From the NCBI GenBank assembly GCA_032622095.1, contig CP136068.1:182966796-183030795 (forward strand): 64,000 nucleotides of DNA. Reading direction: 5' to 3'. Origin of the DNA: Siphonodentalium dalli. Lineage: Eukaryota; Mollusca; Scaphopoda; Gadilida; Siphonodentaliidae. Position 1 is the first letter of the stretch, and every line of letters starts with the position of its first letter. Shown here one piece after another: positions 11,991 to 25,035 of this stretch. The notes beneath the pieces were generated by a model. It was given only the letters and a program-made list of their open reading frames with translations, did not search any database and was not told where the DNA came from. Both the position numbers and the translations under genes were made by a program.

Positions 11991-14476
11991 GCAGACGTCC
12001 GACCGATCGACCACCAAGGGCGGAAAAGACTTCAACTGAAATTCTTAATGTGGAAGTTATACAGGAGTATACCGAAACGTGTAAACAATAACCAATGTCA
12101 CTTGCACTCACACTCTCCTTACATACCTTGCTGAAAGAAAAACACATACATATAATAATAATAAAGATGATCGATACAAATATCATTTATGTATTCCGGT
12201 GTTCGGTTATCATCGTGCCTCGATGTGCCGAGGCCACCCTGGTGTGGCATGCCAACATATAAGCAGTCGGTTAATCATTTAATTAGTACATCGTATAAGT
12301 ATGTTCCCTATTCTGTATTTGTGTATTTGTACACAAATATATTTTTGCACATTAAATGAGTAACGATGTGAAGACAGATAGACAAACGAACAAGTGAACA
12401 GACATATGTCGATTGTGTAAAAACAACTCGGCTTTGTGTTGTAACTCACCAAAAATCGATAATTGCTGAAATTCCTATGTACAACACGTGACATGTAATG
12501 CAATTGACCCTAATAAGTGATGTCAGACCAAGATAGTTGACCCATTTTGCGGCCAAGCAGTTCAAAGGAAATTTCACTGACCACACGTAATCCTCGTGTT
12601 TAGTCTGTTTGTTGACCATAATATCGCGGTGTTGTTTCGTAATGGATGTGGAAATTATCAGTGCAATTTCTATGGAATTTAATCTTATATATCAGGATTA
12701 TTCCAAATGGACATTAAGTTTTCTGCAATGTGTGGTGAGTTTGTCTTTCATATTAACACTGATTAAGAGCTTGGCAAACCGACTATACACACATATAGGT
12801 AATTTCAACATCTATGTAAACAAGAAAAGTGAAACTTGTAGATTGCCAGTCAATGAAAAATTTTGAGTTGACAAGTAATGAATATCTATACATAATATGT
12901 CTATAACTGTATCTGGCAACTCAGATTTTTAATGTACCAGTCTTAGTATGTGTCCACATGTATGCAATTTGGGACAACTCAAATATATACTCTTTCATTG
13001 ACACCATTATTGTCGGTGTGGTCGAGATGTGCATGATTTTTGGGTAACATTCTCACATAAGTTGCACAATAATCTGGTCATCTGCGTTATCCATTGTGAT
13101 ATATTAGATAATTATTAGTTTAATCCATTCAAATCGATTGGGGGTTCATGTGGCAGGTACTGAGTACACATTCCCTTGCAGATCCCTGAAGCAAAAGTTT
13201 GATATGGTATTTTGAGATTACCCCATTCTTCATCATTTGCTCCAGAGATCAGCAAGACAATCCATATTTATAGCCTGTCGCGTGACACCCTGGTTAGGCG
13301 AGTTATATATATATATATAAAGCCACATTGATAAATATGTCATTGTACATGCTAATTATAAATAAACACAATTATCCCAACAAAAAGCCCAAGTATTTAC
13401 ATGATGCACAAAGAAAGTGTATGAATCAATAACAATGCACATGAAGTTCGCCATCCTCTGACAGTTCTTATTTAGATGTTTTGCATGGAACACAAAACAA
13501 ATTTCATGTAAAGTTACACCTTAACAGTTTTAACACTTGATTGATACCTATTTCTGCTCTAAATTTGACTTGTTTGTCATACAACAAATTTCTCAAAAGT
13601 CTGCTCAGATTCAATTGTTATGAAAATGTCTTTGCGAAATAGTAAGTTAGTCCATTCAGAGATTATAGAGGGAGGAGTCGAGTAGTAAATCTCGAATTTG
13701 GATGCCCATGCAAATCCCTGGAGAAAAAGCTGTTTATGATGCAGACTGACAGTACTTGTATGCCATTATTCAGCTATTGCTCCTGAGATCAGCCTGGGAA
13801 CCCCCATTCGAAATTGGTAGTGTGACAGTCAGTATCATCATTTTTAAAATAGACTGAATATTTACATGATGTACTTGGAATGTTTACATGAAGCATTATT
13901 ATATTACTAGAGACTTTCCAACCTAATGACAATTCATATTTTCATGAACAAAATTAGACAACCCCTGTAGATTTGCAAATTAACCTGTTTGACCCTTGAT
14001 TATGTTCTCAAGGTCCAATGCTGTTTGAAATCTCACAATGTCACCATTTCGAAGAGTTAATTTCATGTTGGAATCATCGCTTAAAAAGTTCATATGTTGG
14101 ATCAATTAACACACCCATCATTTGCGCATAGAGCTTAACGATATTGACTCAAGTTATACCGACTACGGTATTGAAAATTATATCGCGATATGACTAAATA
14201 CCGTGGGAAATGTTTATTTGTCAAAGTCAAAGCAGAGCATCGGGCGTCACCGTCAACACGGAAATGGGAAAACTAATGGGCGTGTCGCTTACGTTCATAA
14301 ATTGCCTGGGCGTCGCTTACGATTACAAAAATAACAGACTAAATATAATTTAAATTTCACCTTTATGTGTTAGCTTTCGGAAGAAGCGCTGATTTGTCTT
14401 TATCGTTTTTTAATTTGTCCATATTGAAATTCTAGCTGAAACTATTGAATGCCTAACTCTGCTTACCATTTATATA
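11991..14476. other. Intronic sequence without recognised features
   Basis: AT-rich intron between the LINE and the Helentron-like element. Segments around 13145-13260 and 13690-13800 resemble each other weakly. A short palindromic motif with TATCGCGATATGACTAAATA (14181-14200) recurs at about 34415. No exon or RNA gene is seen. Confidence 0.4.
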
Positions 14477-16524
14477 TATAAAACCCGTCGTCTGTGTGTG
14501 TGTGTATCTGTCTGTGTGTGTGTATAACTCAGTCACGCTTTTGGCGCGTTTATAACTTTTCAACCATGCGTCCAATGTGGCCCAAATTTGTACCACGACC
14601 TATAGTGTGTCATAAAAGGTGACTCACCAAATTTCACGCCGATTGGTTAAAGCAAACCTGAGATCTAACATGGTCCCCAAATGCAGCATTTGCACTCAAG
14701 TAGACACTATTTCTTATGACGTTTGTCGAAATGACGTCATTGACGTCGAACGCAAACCAACACTTGCTTTGCTATTGTAGGCGAAACTTCCATGCGCTCT
14801 ACCAAAGCGTTGTTGGAAATTAATGTGTCAGTTCAGGTTCAGTGTGAATTTAGGTAACGAATGTTGATTTGTCGCGGAAGTGCATGTATAGTGGGGTGTA
14901 GAGTCAAGACTCGAACGTTCTACCGTCGTTGGGAATGGGTGGATGTAGTGGTGTGCAGAGCCAAGACTCGAACGTTCGTCGTTGGGAATGGGTGCTAATA
15001 TGGTATTTTAATTTGCCAGTTGGGTTTGAACATACGTAAAGAATGCTGTCTTTGATACGAAAGTTGTGCATTGAGTGTGGAATCGAAGGAGTACCGGTAT
15101 ACACGTGTGTAAGCGGCACCCAATGGGTACCGTGAACTCAGTAACTTCGCCGGAACTCAGTTGGAAAAAGCACATTCCCGGGACTGGCCTAATAATAGGG
15201 CCTACAGTGTAAACAATACTGCCGACGCTAATTAATGCTCTTTTAATCTTTCGGTTGAGTGCAAATCTGATACAAGAATAAATGTTTAAAAGATCACAAT
15301 GCGCGAAGCGCACGCAGTTTAATTTCATATAATGTGCGCGAAGCTCACAAAGGGGCTGCAGGCCCCTCCCTCGCTAAATAAAGGTTCCGAATTGAGCCTG
15401 TTTCAGTTAGTATAGATTAAGTAAAATATCTTGATTGTTGCGTTCCATATATGTGCATGCATGCTTATGCCTACGTGGGTTGGGGAGATGATGGTGGGGG
15501 CAAAAATACAGTTTTATTGAAATAAAGTGTTCATACAAATGGGCCACGCAGTGCAGGGCGTGCGATCAATAGGCTGCATGTTGATACAGGGTCCGTTTAA
15601 AATGTGCTGCAAGCTCCCTAAATGTGCGCGAAGCTCACGCAGTTTAAGATCATATAATGTGCGCGAAGCTCACAAATGGGCTGCAGGCCCCTCCCCCGCT
15701 AAATAAAGGTTCCGAATCGAGCCTGTTTCAGTTAGTATAGATTAAGTAAAATATCTTGATCGTTGCGTTCCATATATGTGCATGCATGCTTATGCCTACG
15801 TGGGTTGGGGAGATGATGGTGGGGGCAAAATACAGTTTTATTGAAATAAAGTGTTCATACAAATGGGCCACGCAGTGCAGGGCGTGTGATCAACAGGCTG
15901 CATGTTGAATACAGGGTCCGTTTAAAATGTGCTGCAAGCTCCCTATTTATGTGCGCGAAGCTCACGCAGTTTAAGATCATATAATGTGCGCGAAGCGCAG
16001 AAAGGGGCTGTACATAGGCCCCTCCCCTCTAAATAAAGCTTCCGAATTGAGCCTGTTTCAGTTAGTATAGATAAAGTAACATATTTTGATTGTTGCGTTC
16101 CATATGTGCATGCATATACATGGGTCGGGAAGATGGGGGTGGGGGTAAAAATACAGTTTTATTGAAATAAAATGTTCATACAAACGGGCCGCGCAGTGCA
16201 GGCGTGTGAGCATTAGGCGGCATGCTGAATACAGGTTCCAAAGGGGTCCGTTCAAAATGTGCAGCAAGCTCCCGAATGTAGGCTCCTGAATTGAGTATGT
16301 TTCAGTTGGTGCATAGTATTTAAATAATATACTGATTTTGTTTCGTTGCGCATATGTGGACTGGGTGTGTAGAAATACAGCTTTAGTGAAATAAAGTGTT
16401 CCAACGCGCATCCAGTAACAAAAAGGAGAAGCATGAACATTCCATGTGTCCATGAAAGCGGACACTAGAAAATAACAAAGAAAATTTATATAACCGTCAT
16501 TTTGTGACGGGCAACCCCCTAGTA
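14477..16524. mobile_element. Helentron-like (Helitron2) non-autonomous element
   Basis: The left end is an AT run followed by AAACCCGTCGTCTGTGTG and TG repeats. The right end is a short hairpin (CCGTCA at 16493-16498 with TGACGG at 16505-16510) and then GGCAACCCCCTAGTATATA. The subterminal CCCGTC and GACGGG are complementary, as in Helentrons, and a hairpin close to the 3' end with a C-T-A-G-type terminus is usual for the Helitron group. About 2.05 kb long, it has no Rep/helicase frame and carries three 326-bp internal repeats with GCGCGAAG motifs. It stops 35 bp before the Gypsy-type LTR. Confidence 0.6.
15295..16260. repeat. 326-bp tandem repeats inside the Helentron-like element
   Basis: Three copies share AATGTGCGCGAAG at 15331, 15656 and 15983 (spacing 325 and 327). 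Each contains GGGGCTGCAGGCCCCTCCC and AATAAAGGTTCCGAATTGAG. A fourth, shorter and more diverged partial copy follows to about 16440. Confidence 0.85.
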
Positions 16525-16555
16525 TATACATAATTGCGGTGATATCGCCATCGGC

Positions 16556-16559
16556 GTAT
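16556..16559. repeat. Target-site duplication, left (GTAT)
   Basis: GTAT lies directly before the 5' LTR and is repeated at 33939-33942 directly after the 3' LTR. Confidence 0.6.
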
Positions 16560-16610
16560 TGTGAGATAACGACCCATTATAATCTCACAACTTGATTCAA
16601 ACTATACGAA

Positions 16611-16947
16611 TGTCCCAATATATAGAACCCCAAACTCAGATATTCGTGTTCGGTTCTTAACGAAACCTCACACGTCTTACTCCCAGCGAAGACATACACA
16701 CAATGAAGATAGCTCCCAAATATGGTCAAGGGAAATGACCATAACGGAGGAACCAATCCCGATGTGTATTGCCAAACATGTCCCAATATATAGAACCCCA
16801 AACTCAGATATTCGTGTTCGGTTCTTATCGAAACCACACACGTCTTACTCCCAGCGAAGACATACACACAATGAAGATAACTCCCAAATACGGTCAAGGA
16901 AAATGACCATAACGGAGGAACCAATCCCGATGTGTGATGCCAAACGC
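16611..16947 (+). repeat. 168-bp duplication in LTR U3
   Basis: Two direct copies start TGTCCCAATATATAGAACCC at 16611 and 16779. The same pair exists in the 3' LTR (33351 and 33519), so the duplication predates this insertion. Doubled U3 blocks in LTRs often act as enhancers; that role is inference here. Confidence 0.85.
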
Positions 16948-16972
16948 CTCATCTAATACGCATCCCAAATAG

Positions 16973-16980
16973 TATATAAG
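16973..16980 (+). promoter_or_regulatory. TATA box of 5' LTR
   Basis: TATATAAG lies about 165 bp before the AATAAA signal of the LTR. An identical motif is at 33713-33720. Confidence 0.6.
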
Positions 16981-17193
16981 AACAACCACATCCCATCACT
17001 AGACTCATCTCATCTCGAGGTTAGTATACCTCTCCGGGCATCACCCACACCAGGCATCACCCATTCGGGGACCTCACTTCGCGGCAACTCTTGATCATCA
17101 CATTTGTATACACTTATTGTATCTTATTCACGACGTAATAAAGACTTGTACCTATATATCTATCTATGTGTTCATTACCTCACATAGTATTAA

Positions 17194-17210
17194 TGGTACC
17201 GTGAACAGTT
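17194..17210 (+). promoter_or_regulatory. Possible tRNA primer-binding site
   Basis: TGGTACCGTGAACAG starts nine bases after the 5' LTR. TGG at this place is expected as the complement of a tRNA CCA end. I cannot name the tRNA. Confidence 0.35.
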
Positions 17211-17374
17211 CTACGTCTCACCACACAACTTGAAGTCTCGGCCACTAAACGATCACTACACAGCCGAAACAATCTCAAACCGCTACTCAACCACGGGGAT
17301 ACAGCCTTACACACCAGCCACGGAGAGACAGCCTGACACACTAGACTAGACCACTGCATCGGACAATCACAACT

Positions 17375-17545
17375 CAACCCTTTGGGCACACAGGACCGCA
17401 TACCATACTCATCTGATATCGACGATCCAACCCTTCGGACACACAGGACCGCATACCATACTCATCTGATGTCGACGACCCAACCCTTTGGACACAGAGG
17501 ACCGCATACCATACCTTTCTGATATAGACGAATCAACCTTTTGGA
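17375..17545 (+). repeat. 53-bp repeats in the leader
   Basis: Copies begin CAACCC at 17375, 17428, 17481 and 17534. They share CACAGGACCGCATACCATAC, in the untranslated leader between LTR and gag. Confidence 0.85.
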
Positions 17546-17827
17546 CACATTGTTCTCCTACGACCAGCTCACATCGGGTATCCAGCTAGAAACATTACTC
17601 ACGCCTCTTGTAGACCAGATCCAGCTATATATAAACATTAACATCTGATTTCGACACCCTTCTGTTTCCAACAAACACTACAAGAACATTATGTACGTCG
17701 CCTACCCATTCATCATCACAGATTCGTGCACATTATTCTTCTTGGAAATTGGTGAGTGACCATGTTTTCTTTCACATTTGATGTCAACTTGCACACTCCC
17801 TATTTTTTAGTATTTTTTTTACTCATA

Positions 17828-18951
17828 ATGGAATCACCACCACCGCAGAGCAGCGATTATTTTCATCCAAGCCAAAGTTACCGGGAAACGGACCGATCAA
17901 CCGCAAGACCCCCCACACAGACATTAATAATGAAATGGTCAAAGATACTCATAACTTGCTATTGTCACGGCTTACCCATGAAATTAGCCATTTCACTAGT
18001 TCTATCCGCGACCAGACAGATAGTTTAAAAACTCAAACAACCATAACGGCACTTTTGGGTATGAATTCCATTATTGAACCCTTCGATTGCAAACCTGACG
18101 CTTTTCCCCAATGGGTCCATTCGGTGGAAACATACTCCCGCGCGATTTCGGCACAAGATGAGACTATTATTAAAATTGCCGCTCAAACATGCAAATCTCA
18201 AGTTTCTGAATTTATTCAACGCTTCATAAATGAAAATAACACGGACGGAAAATTCACGTTCACCTGGGCCGATCTGAAATCACAATTACGTTCATTATTC
18301 AGTTCCATAACCGATTCGCCTCAGGCCCTTTCCTCATTACGAGCCATTAGGCAGAGACATACGGAAACAATTGCCATGTTTGCAGAACGAATACGTACCC
18401 TCGCTAAACACGCTTTTACCGATGAAACTAATACAAGAGCAGTACAAACACAATTAGTAGCATTCTTTTCCGACGGCATTCGCGACTCTAGTATTAAATT
18501 CAGGCTTCTCAATGACGACCCCGTAACGCTTGATAGAGCTACTGATATTGCCCTACGCGAAATGAACCTTCGGCAGCGCTATCGCTTACGTTACGGTGAA
18601 CATCACAATGACTATAACCAATTCCCACAGTTACAGTCCCCTCAATCAATGGATATCGACAATAACGAACGGCACATTCCAACAGGGCCCTCACGATCCA
18701 CTTACACCCCCGCCAATCCAAAGACAGACACCGAATTAATGATCACCCCCACAGGCGCCAACCTTCAAATTCTCACCACCCCTACTCTGCACCAAGGGTC
18801 TCCCATCAAAACCGCATCCAAAACCATGGATGCAAGATATGATACAACACCTCAACGACCCCTCTTCTGTACATACTGCAGATTAAATAACCATACAACA
18901 GACCAATGTAGACGTCGCGCGCAAAATAATAATCAATTTTTAAACAGATAA
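17828..18951 (+). pseudogene. gag of the Gypsy-type element
   Basis: The likely start is ATG at 17828 (MESPPPQ). One base shift near the C run at 17909-17914 moves the frame to the one open from 17935 to 18951 (338 residues). That frame has the helical capsid-like pattern of Gypsy Gag, including PQWVHSVETY and FSDGIRDSSIKFRL. Near its end is one zinc knuckle, CTYCRLNNHTTDQC (C-x2-C-x4-H-x4-C), followed by arginines. This would form the particle shell and bind element RNA. Apart from the single frameshift it is the best preserved gene of the element. Confidence 0.85.
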
Positions 18952-19034
18952 GGACTCATTCCTACACAAATTTAACCCCAAGTAGACACAAGGCAATGAG
19001 TCCAATTACACATCAAATTAGCACCATAGGCGGC

Positions 19035-19814
19035 CACAATCATAGATATGCTAGATCTCATCAGACATACGAATCTCAAAAGCATAGAGTCTATAATTCA
19101 CAGCTGCAGCCCATTAATCATTACCCCACGCTCCCATCACAGTGTCAAAAATAACGATATATTAATTACCGTACGCGGCGCCCACTTAATCTTCCACGCC
19201 ACAGGCAGGCGATACATACCACCAACTGCAATAACAGGTGTCCCCCTATGAAGTCCATGTTTCATAATATTCCCAATAAGCCTATTTTATCTCTTCTTGA
19301 CTTAACGTTTCCTTCTCAATTTAAAACCACGAATAGCCTTGAAAAACCAAGGCACCAACAAATTACTAATTCTCAGTCATCATCAAAAAGAAATTCAACA
19401 TGCACCAATTCTCGCGAATCACATTCCAATATCGCAATTAACCCTGTAATGCCACCCTTAAAACCCATACGACATACAATGCCAGTACTTAAATATCCAA
19501 ATTATATGACAGATGGTGCTCTAAACCAGACACCATGCTCAACTATCATTAAAATACACAAACAACGCATTCGTTCACTATTAGATTCGGGAGCAACCAC
19601 CAGTTGCTTGAAATACGACATTTATAGATCCATACCAAATCGACCACCTTTAATTAAAGAACATGTGTTACTCACATCAGCCGATGGAACACCAATGAAA
19701 GTTTTTGGATCCACACATCTCACATTTAGAATCGGAAAACTCATTCGAACACACAAATTTGTCATATGACATTGTGCAACCTTATCCCGTCCGTGCATTT
19801 TAGGGCACGACTTT
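19035..19814 (+). pseudogene. Linker and aspartic protease of pol
   Basis: A low-complexity linker with a stop after about 70 codons leads into the frame open from 19248. The catalytic motif is LLDSGATTSC (D-S-G-A) and the flap-side motif is ILGHDFM just beyond a TGA stop at 19767-19769. The same frame is open again on the far side, so the TGA is a point mutation. Retropepsins of this type act as dimers to process Gag and Pol. Confidence 0.8.
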
Positions 19815-21300
19815 ATGAAACAACACAGTATTAGACTTTACTTTGATCTAGAAAAATTCAGAATTCAGAATCAATTATACCCAATGTTAAGGGACGGTCA
19901 CATTGCATCACTCATCCGATCAACAAATAACGTTACATTATCACCCCACTCATGCGCATTCATAACAGGCAGACTCATAGGACCAAATGATATGTTTAAC
20001 ACACCTATAATCCGAATAGGTAAAGATAACATGTCCATTTTTGAACAGGAACCAAATGTACATGTAACCGACACGATAGCAGATGCAACTAATCCAAATA
20101 TTTGCGTCATGATAGAAAATCAATCGGCGTCACATATGTCCATTAGGAAAGGTCGTGTAATAGCACAAGCCATTGGCACTCAAGAGCAAATAATATGCAG
20201 GACATCCGATGAGGAAAACATTAACTCATCTCCGCCAACCAACCACAGTATCAACACCATAGGTGACCGGCAAGACGTTAACCCTCCAATCACCAAGACT
20301 CAACCTATATCTATCGATGATATCGTAGCACCCCAACACCTTAAACAGCAAATATTGCAACTAGTATCACAATACCCTGATGTTTTTACAAATGACATAA
20401 ACAAGATAGGATATTGTCCAAAAATTAAAATGAAAATCGACCTCAAACCAAATACTTTAGCTATTTTTTGCAAAAAATATCCAACACCACTTAACAAACA
20501 ACGAATTATGGCTGCTGAGATTAAAAAATTATTAGATGCAGTCATCATTAAACCCACTGCCCATTCCTCGTGGGGATTTCCCAGTCTCCTCATCCGCAAA
20601 TCCTCACCCAACCCTGATGGCATCCCTAATTACCGATTGGTGATCGATCTGAGAAAACTCAATGATGTTTCCATTCCATTAAAATGGTCTATGCCTAGTT
20701 TTACAGAAATATCGTACAAGTTACTCGGCTCAACTATTTTCAGTATCTTTGATTTTTAAAATACCCACCATGTTTTAGGAGTCGAACCCGAACATGTCCC
20801 CATCTTAACTATGAATACGTCGGACGGTCAATAGAGCTATCAAAGAGTTCCGATGGGATATGTCTCGAGCTCAGAGTATTTTTAAAAACTTATGAACATG
20901 GCCCTCCATGACCTCCCGTTTGTAGAAGGTTTTGTCGATGATCTGATCTGTCATAGTTCCGATCCTCAAACGCATATACAGCAGCTCACAAAATTATTTG
21001 ACAGACTCAGGGAATACGGCTTAATAGTTAAACTGTCAAAATCTAAATTTTGCCAACCACAAGTCAAATTTTTAGGACATATTATTTCCGACAAGGGCAC
21101 ATCCCCTGATCCTGAAAAGATTTCCATTATCAAGTCTCTACCATCTCCGAAATCAGTTAAAGAAGTCCGCAGATTACTTGGAATTCTTAATTTTTACAGA
21201 TTATATTCTCCTACTTTCGCATCCACGGCATTGCCTTTAATCAAACTCACAGCTAAATATGCTAAATTCGTGTGGGATGCGCCATGCCAAACAGCTTTGC
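19815..21300 (+). pseudogene. Reverse transcriptase region of pol
   Basis: The frame from 19815 contains VIIKPTAHSSWGFPSLLIRK, YRLVIDLRKLND, MPSFTEI and FSIFDF (motif A Asp). It then meets TAA (20757-20759), TAG (near 20832) and TAA (near 20881) while the same frame keeps RT-like sequence (VPMGYVSSSEYF). From 20892 come PFVEGFVDDL (the Y/F-V-D-D catalytic motif), KSKFCQPQVKFLGHIIS and RRLLGILNFYR. Three stops in about 125 bp and a frameshift near 21290 make it inactive. Confidence 0.87.
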
Positions 21301-21660
21301 CACGCTTAAAGAAAGCTTAGCAACTTCCCCCATTTTAGCTTATCCAAATTCCGACAAACTTTACATTCTCACAGTTGATGCATCTATCCATAGTATCGGT
21401 GCAATACTATCACAATATGCTAATAGCCAAGATGATAAACACGTTGAACTACAAATCGCATTCGCCAGTAAAAAACTTAACAAATCACAAAGGAATTATG
21501 CTGTAACGGAAAAAGAAGCATTCGCTATATACACATTTGCAAGGCAATTTAAATTTTACTTACAGGGATCCCAAGTAGAGATTAAAACATATCACTTACC
21601 CCTCATCCACATGTTTAAAAAACAGGATCTGATGAACACAAAAATTCTAAAATCTTTTTT
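21272..21660 (+). pseudogene. RNase H region of pol, cut by nested insertion
   Basis: The reading frame differs from that of RT. LATSPILAYPNSDKLYILTV is followed by DAS (first catalytic Asp), ASKKLNKSQRNYAVTEKEAF (catalytic Glu) and FKFYLQGSQVEIKTYHLPL. The usual T-D-H-x-P-L here reads T-Y-H-L-P-L, so one catalytic Asp is lost. The frame ends where the nested element begins (21661). The continuation of this domain, including KGTNNVMADF, resumes at 27187. Confidence 0.83.
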
Positions 21661-22340
21661 CACCCACTGACCAACGCGCGAAGCGCGTTCAGTGGGTGTA
21701 CTATAATCGTAGGACTTATGCGTTTCTGCTGAATTGAACTAGTGCCTATGCGTTTCTGCCGGGCTGCACTGACGTTTGATCGCAAAATAAAATTATAACC
21801 ATTATCAAAGCACACGTTTGGATAACACCGGCATAAACAGTGACATATTATGATGTTGAGCTCGTATCGTCAATAAAATTAGAGTTATGACTTATAAAAC
21901 TAAGAATTACTGCTAAAGTATTTCTACCAATTAGGTCACTAGATTCGTGTTGAGCTGGAACTTGAGAAATTTTAATTTCAACAAATTGAAATGCCGTTGA
22001 AAACTGAAGGGTTAAGCGAATATCGCAATAGGATATTGGAACACGTGTGCGTAACGTAACTATCACAAGTATAACGTACTCTGATAAGTTATCGCCAAAT
22101 TCGTGCGTCAAACAGTTTAAACATGTCATCTTCGGCTTTTTTTTGCTTTTTTTTTTATGAAAATGAATAATAAATGGTGTGATAAATATGTATAATATGT
22201 ATATAACGACAAATAGAGTAAAATTAGACATTTCCCCTTGAAACTTAGGATTGGAAAGCCAGGTACAAAAATTGGTGAAATATGAGTACGAACGTCAAAG
22301 TGTTCCCTGTGTATCGTGATAATTACCAACCATGCGAAGC

Positions 22341-24511
22341 GAAGCCTCCATTGGCGATTATTTTACGCTGGATTTTTATCATCGAAACAAATCAATTTCT
22401 TCCATCTAAAAGATAATTACGTGCTTAACCCTGCCGTTTTCGGAATATATAGGTATTCCACGCAGAAACACCGAGTCTCAGCTTAAATTTTTGAAAAATA
22501 ACAGTTTTATCGACATAAATAGATTTGAATGGGACAATTCCATGTTAAAATTTATCATCGAAAAAAATTTAATTTCTTCCATCTAAAACATAATTACGCG
22601 ATGGACTCTGTCATTTTAGGAACATATATGTATCCCACGCACATGCACCAAGTCTCAGCCTAAAGGTTTGAAAAAAGACAGTTTTATCGACATAAATCGA
22701 TGTTAATGGTAAATTCCATGTTAAATTTTATCATTGAAAAAAATTCATTTCTTCCATCTAAAACATAATTACGTGCTGTACTCTGTCATTTTAGGAATAT
22801 GTAGGTATCCCACCCACACACTCCAAGTCTCAGCTTAAAATTTTGAAAAATGACATTTTTATCGATATAAATCGAATTTAATGGCAAATGCGGTGTTAAA
22901 TAAATTTTAGGTCCCTGCGAATATTTTCTGAGCTGTTCTATATTGGTCACTAGAGTCCATATTTGACCGGTTACACCTGATAATTATCCGACAGTACAGT
23001 CGCGTTACTTTATAGGTCAACATTGGTCATTCATTATCACCCAACAAATTTATTTCGGTCTATAGTATCAACTCCTATTTTCTCCCGCGTAGCCTGACTA
23101 AATGTCAACATTGGTCTTTATCGCCCCACTAATTTGTATCGTTTCATCGGTATGAATTCCATATCCAATTATCAACATATAACCAACCCAACCTCTAATC
23201 CCGGTCCAATTTATTTATTTCTTTCATCGGTATAGTCACGTTACGTAATATTTTATCATGTGATACTTGTACTTATTTGTCTATGGTATTACTATAGTAT
23301 ACCGTATACGTATATCAATTGCTATTCCTTTCTATATAATCCTGGTGCCATCTATAGAGATAGATAATTTCAGACCCCCCCCCCAATTTGATATCATTGC
23401 TGCTTTAGTACAGTCGCGATGCAAGAAGCCTCCATTGGCGATTATTTTACGCTGGATTTTTATCATCGAAACAAATCAATTTCTTCCATCTAAAATATAA
23501 TTACGTGCTTAACCCTGCCGTTTTCGGAATATATAGGTATTCCACGGAGAAACACCGAGTCTCAGCTTAAATTTTTGAAAAATAACAGTTTTATCGACAT
23601 AAATTGATTTGAATGGGACAATTCCATGTTAAAATTTATCATCGAACAAAATTCAATTTCTTCCATCTAAAACATAATTACGCGATGGACTCTGTCATTT
23701 TAGGAACATATATGTATCCCACGCACATTCACCAAGTCTCAGCCTAAAAGTTTGAAAAAAAGACAGTTTTATCGACATAAATCGATTTTAATGGTAAATT
23801 TCATGTTAAATTTTATCATTGAAAAAAATTCATTTCTTCCATCTAAAACATAATTACGTGCTGTACTCTGTCATTTTAGGAATATGTAGGTATCCCACCC
23901 ACACACTCCAAGTCTCAGCTTAAAATTTTGAAAAATGACAGTTTTATTGACATAAATCGATTGTAATGGCAAATGCAGTGTTAAATAAATTTTAGGGCCC
24001 TGCGAATGTTTTCTGAGCTGTTCTATATTGGTCACTAGAGTCCATATTTGACCGGTTACACCTGATAATTATCCGACAGTACAGTCGCGTTACTTTATAG
24101 GTCAACATTGGTCATTATCACGCGACAAATTTATTTCGGTCTATTGTATGAACCCCTATTTTCTCCCGCGTAGCCTGAATAAATGTCAACATTGGTCTTT
24201 ATCGCACCACTAATTTGTATCGTTTCATCGGTATGAATTCCATATCCAATTATCAACATATAACCAACCCAACCTCTAATCCCGGTCCAATTTATTTATT
24301 TCTTTCATCGGTATACTAGTAGTCACGTTACGTAATATTTTATCATGTGATACTTGCACTTATATGTCTATGGTATTACTATAGTATACCGTATACGTAT
24401 ATCAATTGCTATTCCTTTCTATATAATCCTGGTGCCATCTATAGAGATAGATAATTTCAGACCCCCCTCCCAATTTGATATCATTGCTGCTTTAGTACAG
24501 TCGCGATGCAA
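22341..24511. repeat. 1.08-kb tandem duplication
   Basis: Copies at 22341-23424 and 23425-24511 both start GAAGCCTCCATTGGCGATTA and are nearly identical. Each contains three sub-repeats of about 175 bp sharing TTTCTTCCATCTAAAA and AGTCTCAGC. A diverged partial third copy follows to about 24680. Confidence 0.9.
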
Positions 24512-25035
24512 CATCGCTCCACTAATTTATGTCAGTTCATCGGTACAAACCACTTTTTCTCCGAGTACATATAACCAACCCAACATCTTATAGAAGTCCA
24601 TAAATGACTATTCTGGCACTATATAGAGATGACTAAGATTCTGACACCCCCCTATTTTAAAGCCTTGTTGCAACAGTTCTCTGAGTTCAGATGCACAATT
24701 GCTCTACAAATTTATATCGGTTCAACCCTTAGTTCCCTGTATCGCCCACCCCTCCCTCAATTTATTTTTTCAGTTGTATTATAGTCTCGTTACATACACA
24801 TTTTATCTTTTGTAACTTTTGCTTCAACGCGCTGAGTTCCGCTGCAGACAATATAAAACTGACGACATTTTGAAATGTAAGCAGGCTTCAAACTCATCTT
24901 ATCCAAGAAAAACTCTGGTTACATAAGAAATTTGTGTATAAGGTGTATGCGCATTTGTCGCGTTAAAAACAAAAGGTCCCAAGTCAAGGTCCAAATCCCC
25001 AACACACTCATGTGAGGTTTAACTCCATCCTCATA

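Larger units (their letters stand above)
16560..17184 (+). repeat. 5' LTR
   Basis: The 625-bp LTR begins TGTGAGATAACGACCC and ends TTCATTACCTCACA. It contains a 168-bp tandem duplication (copies at 16611 and 16779), a TATATAAG box (16973-16980) and AATAAA (17137-17142). This gives a plausible U3-R-U5 layout. Confidence 0.9.
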
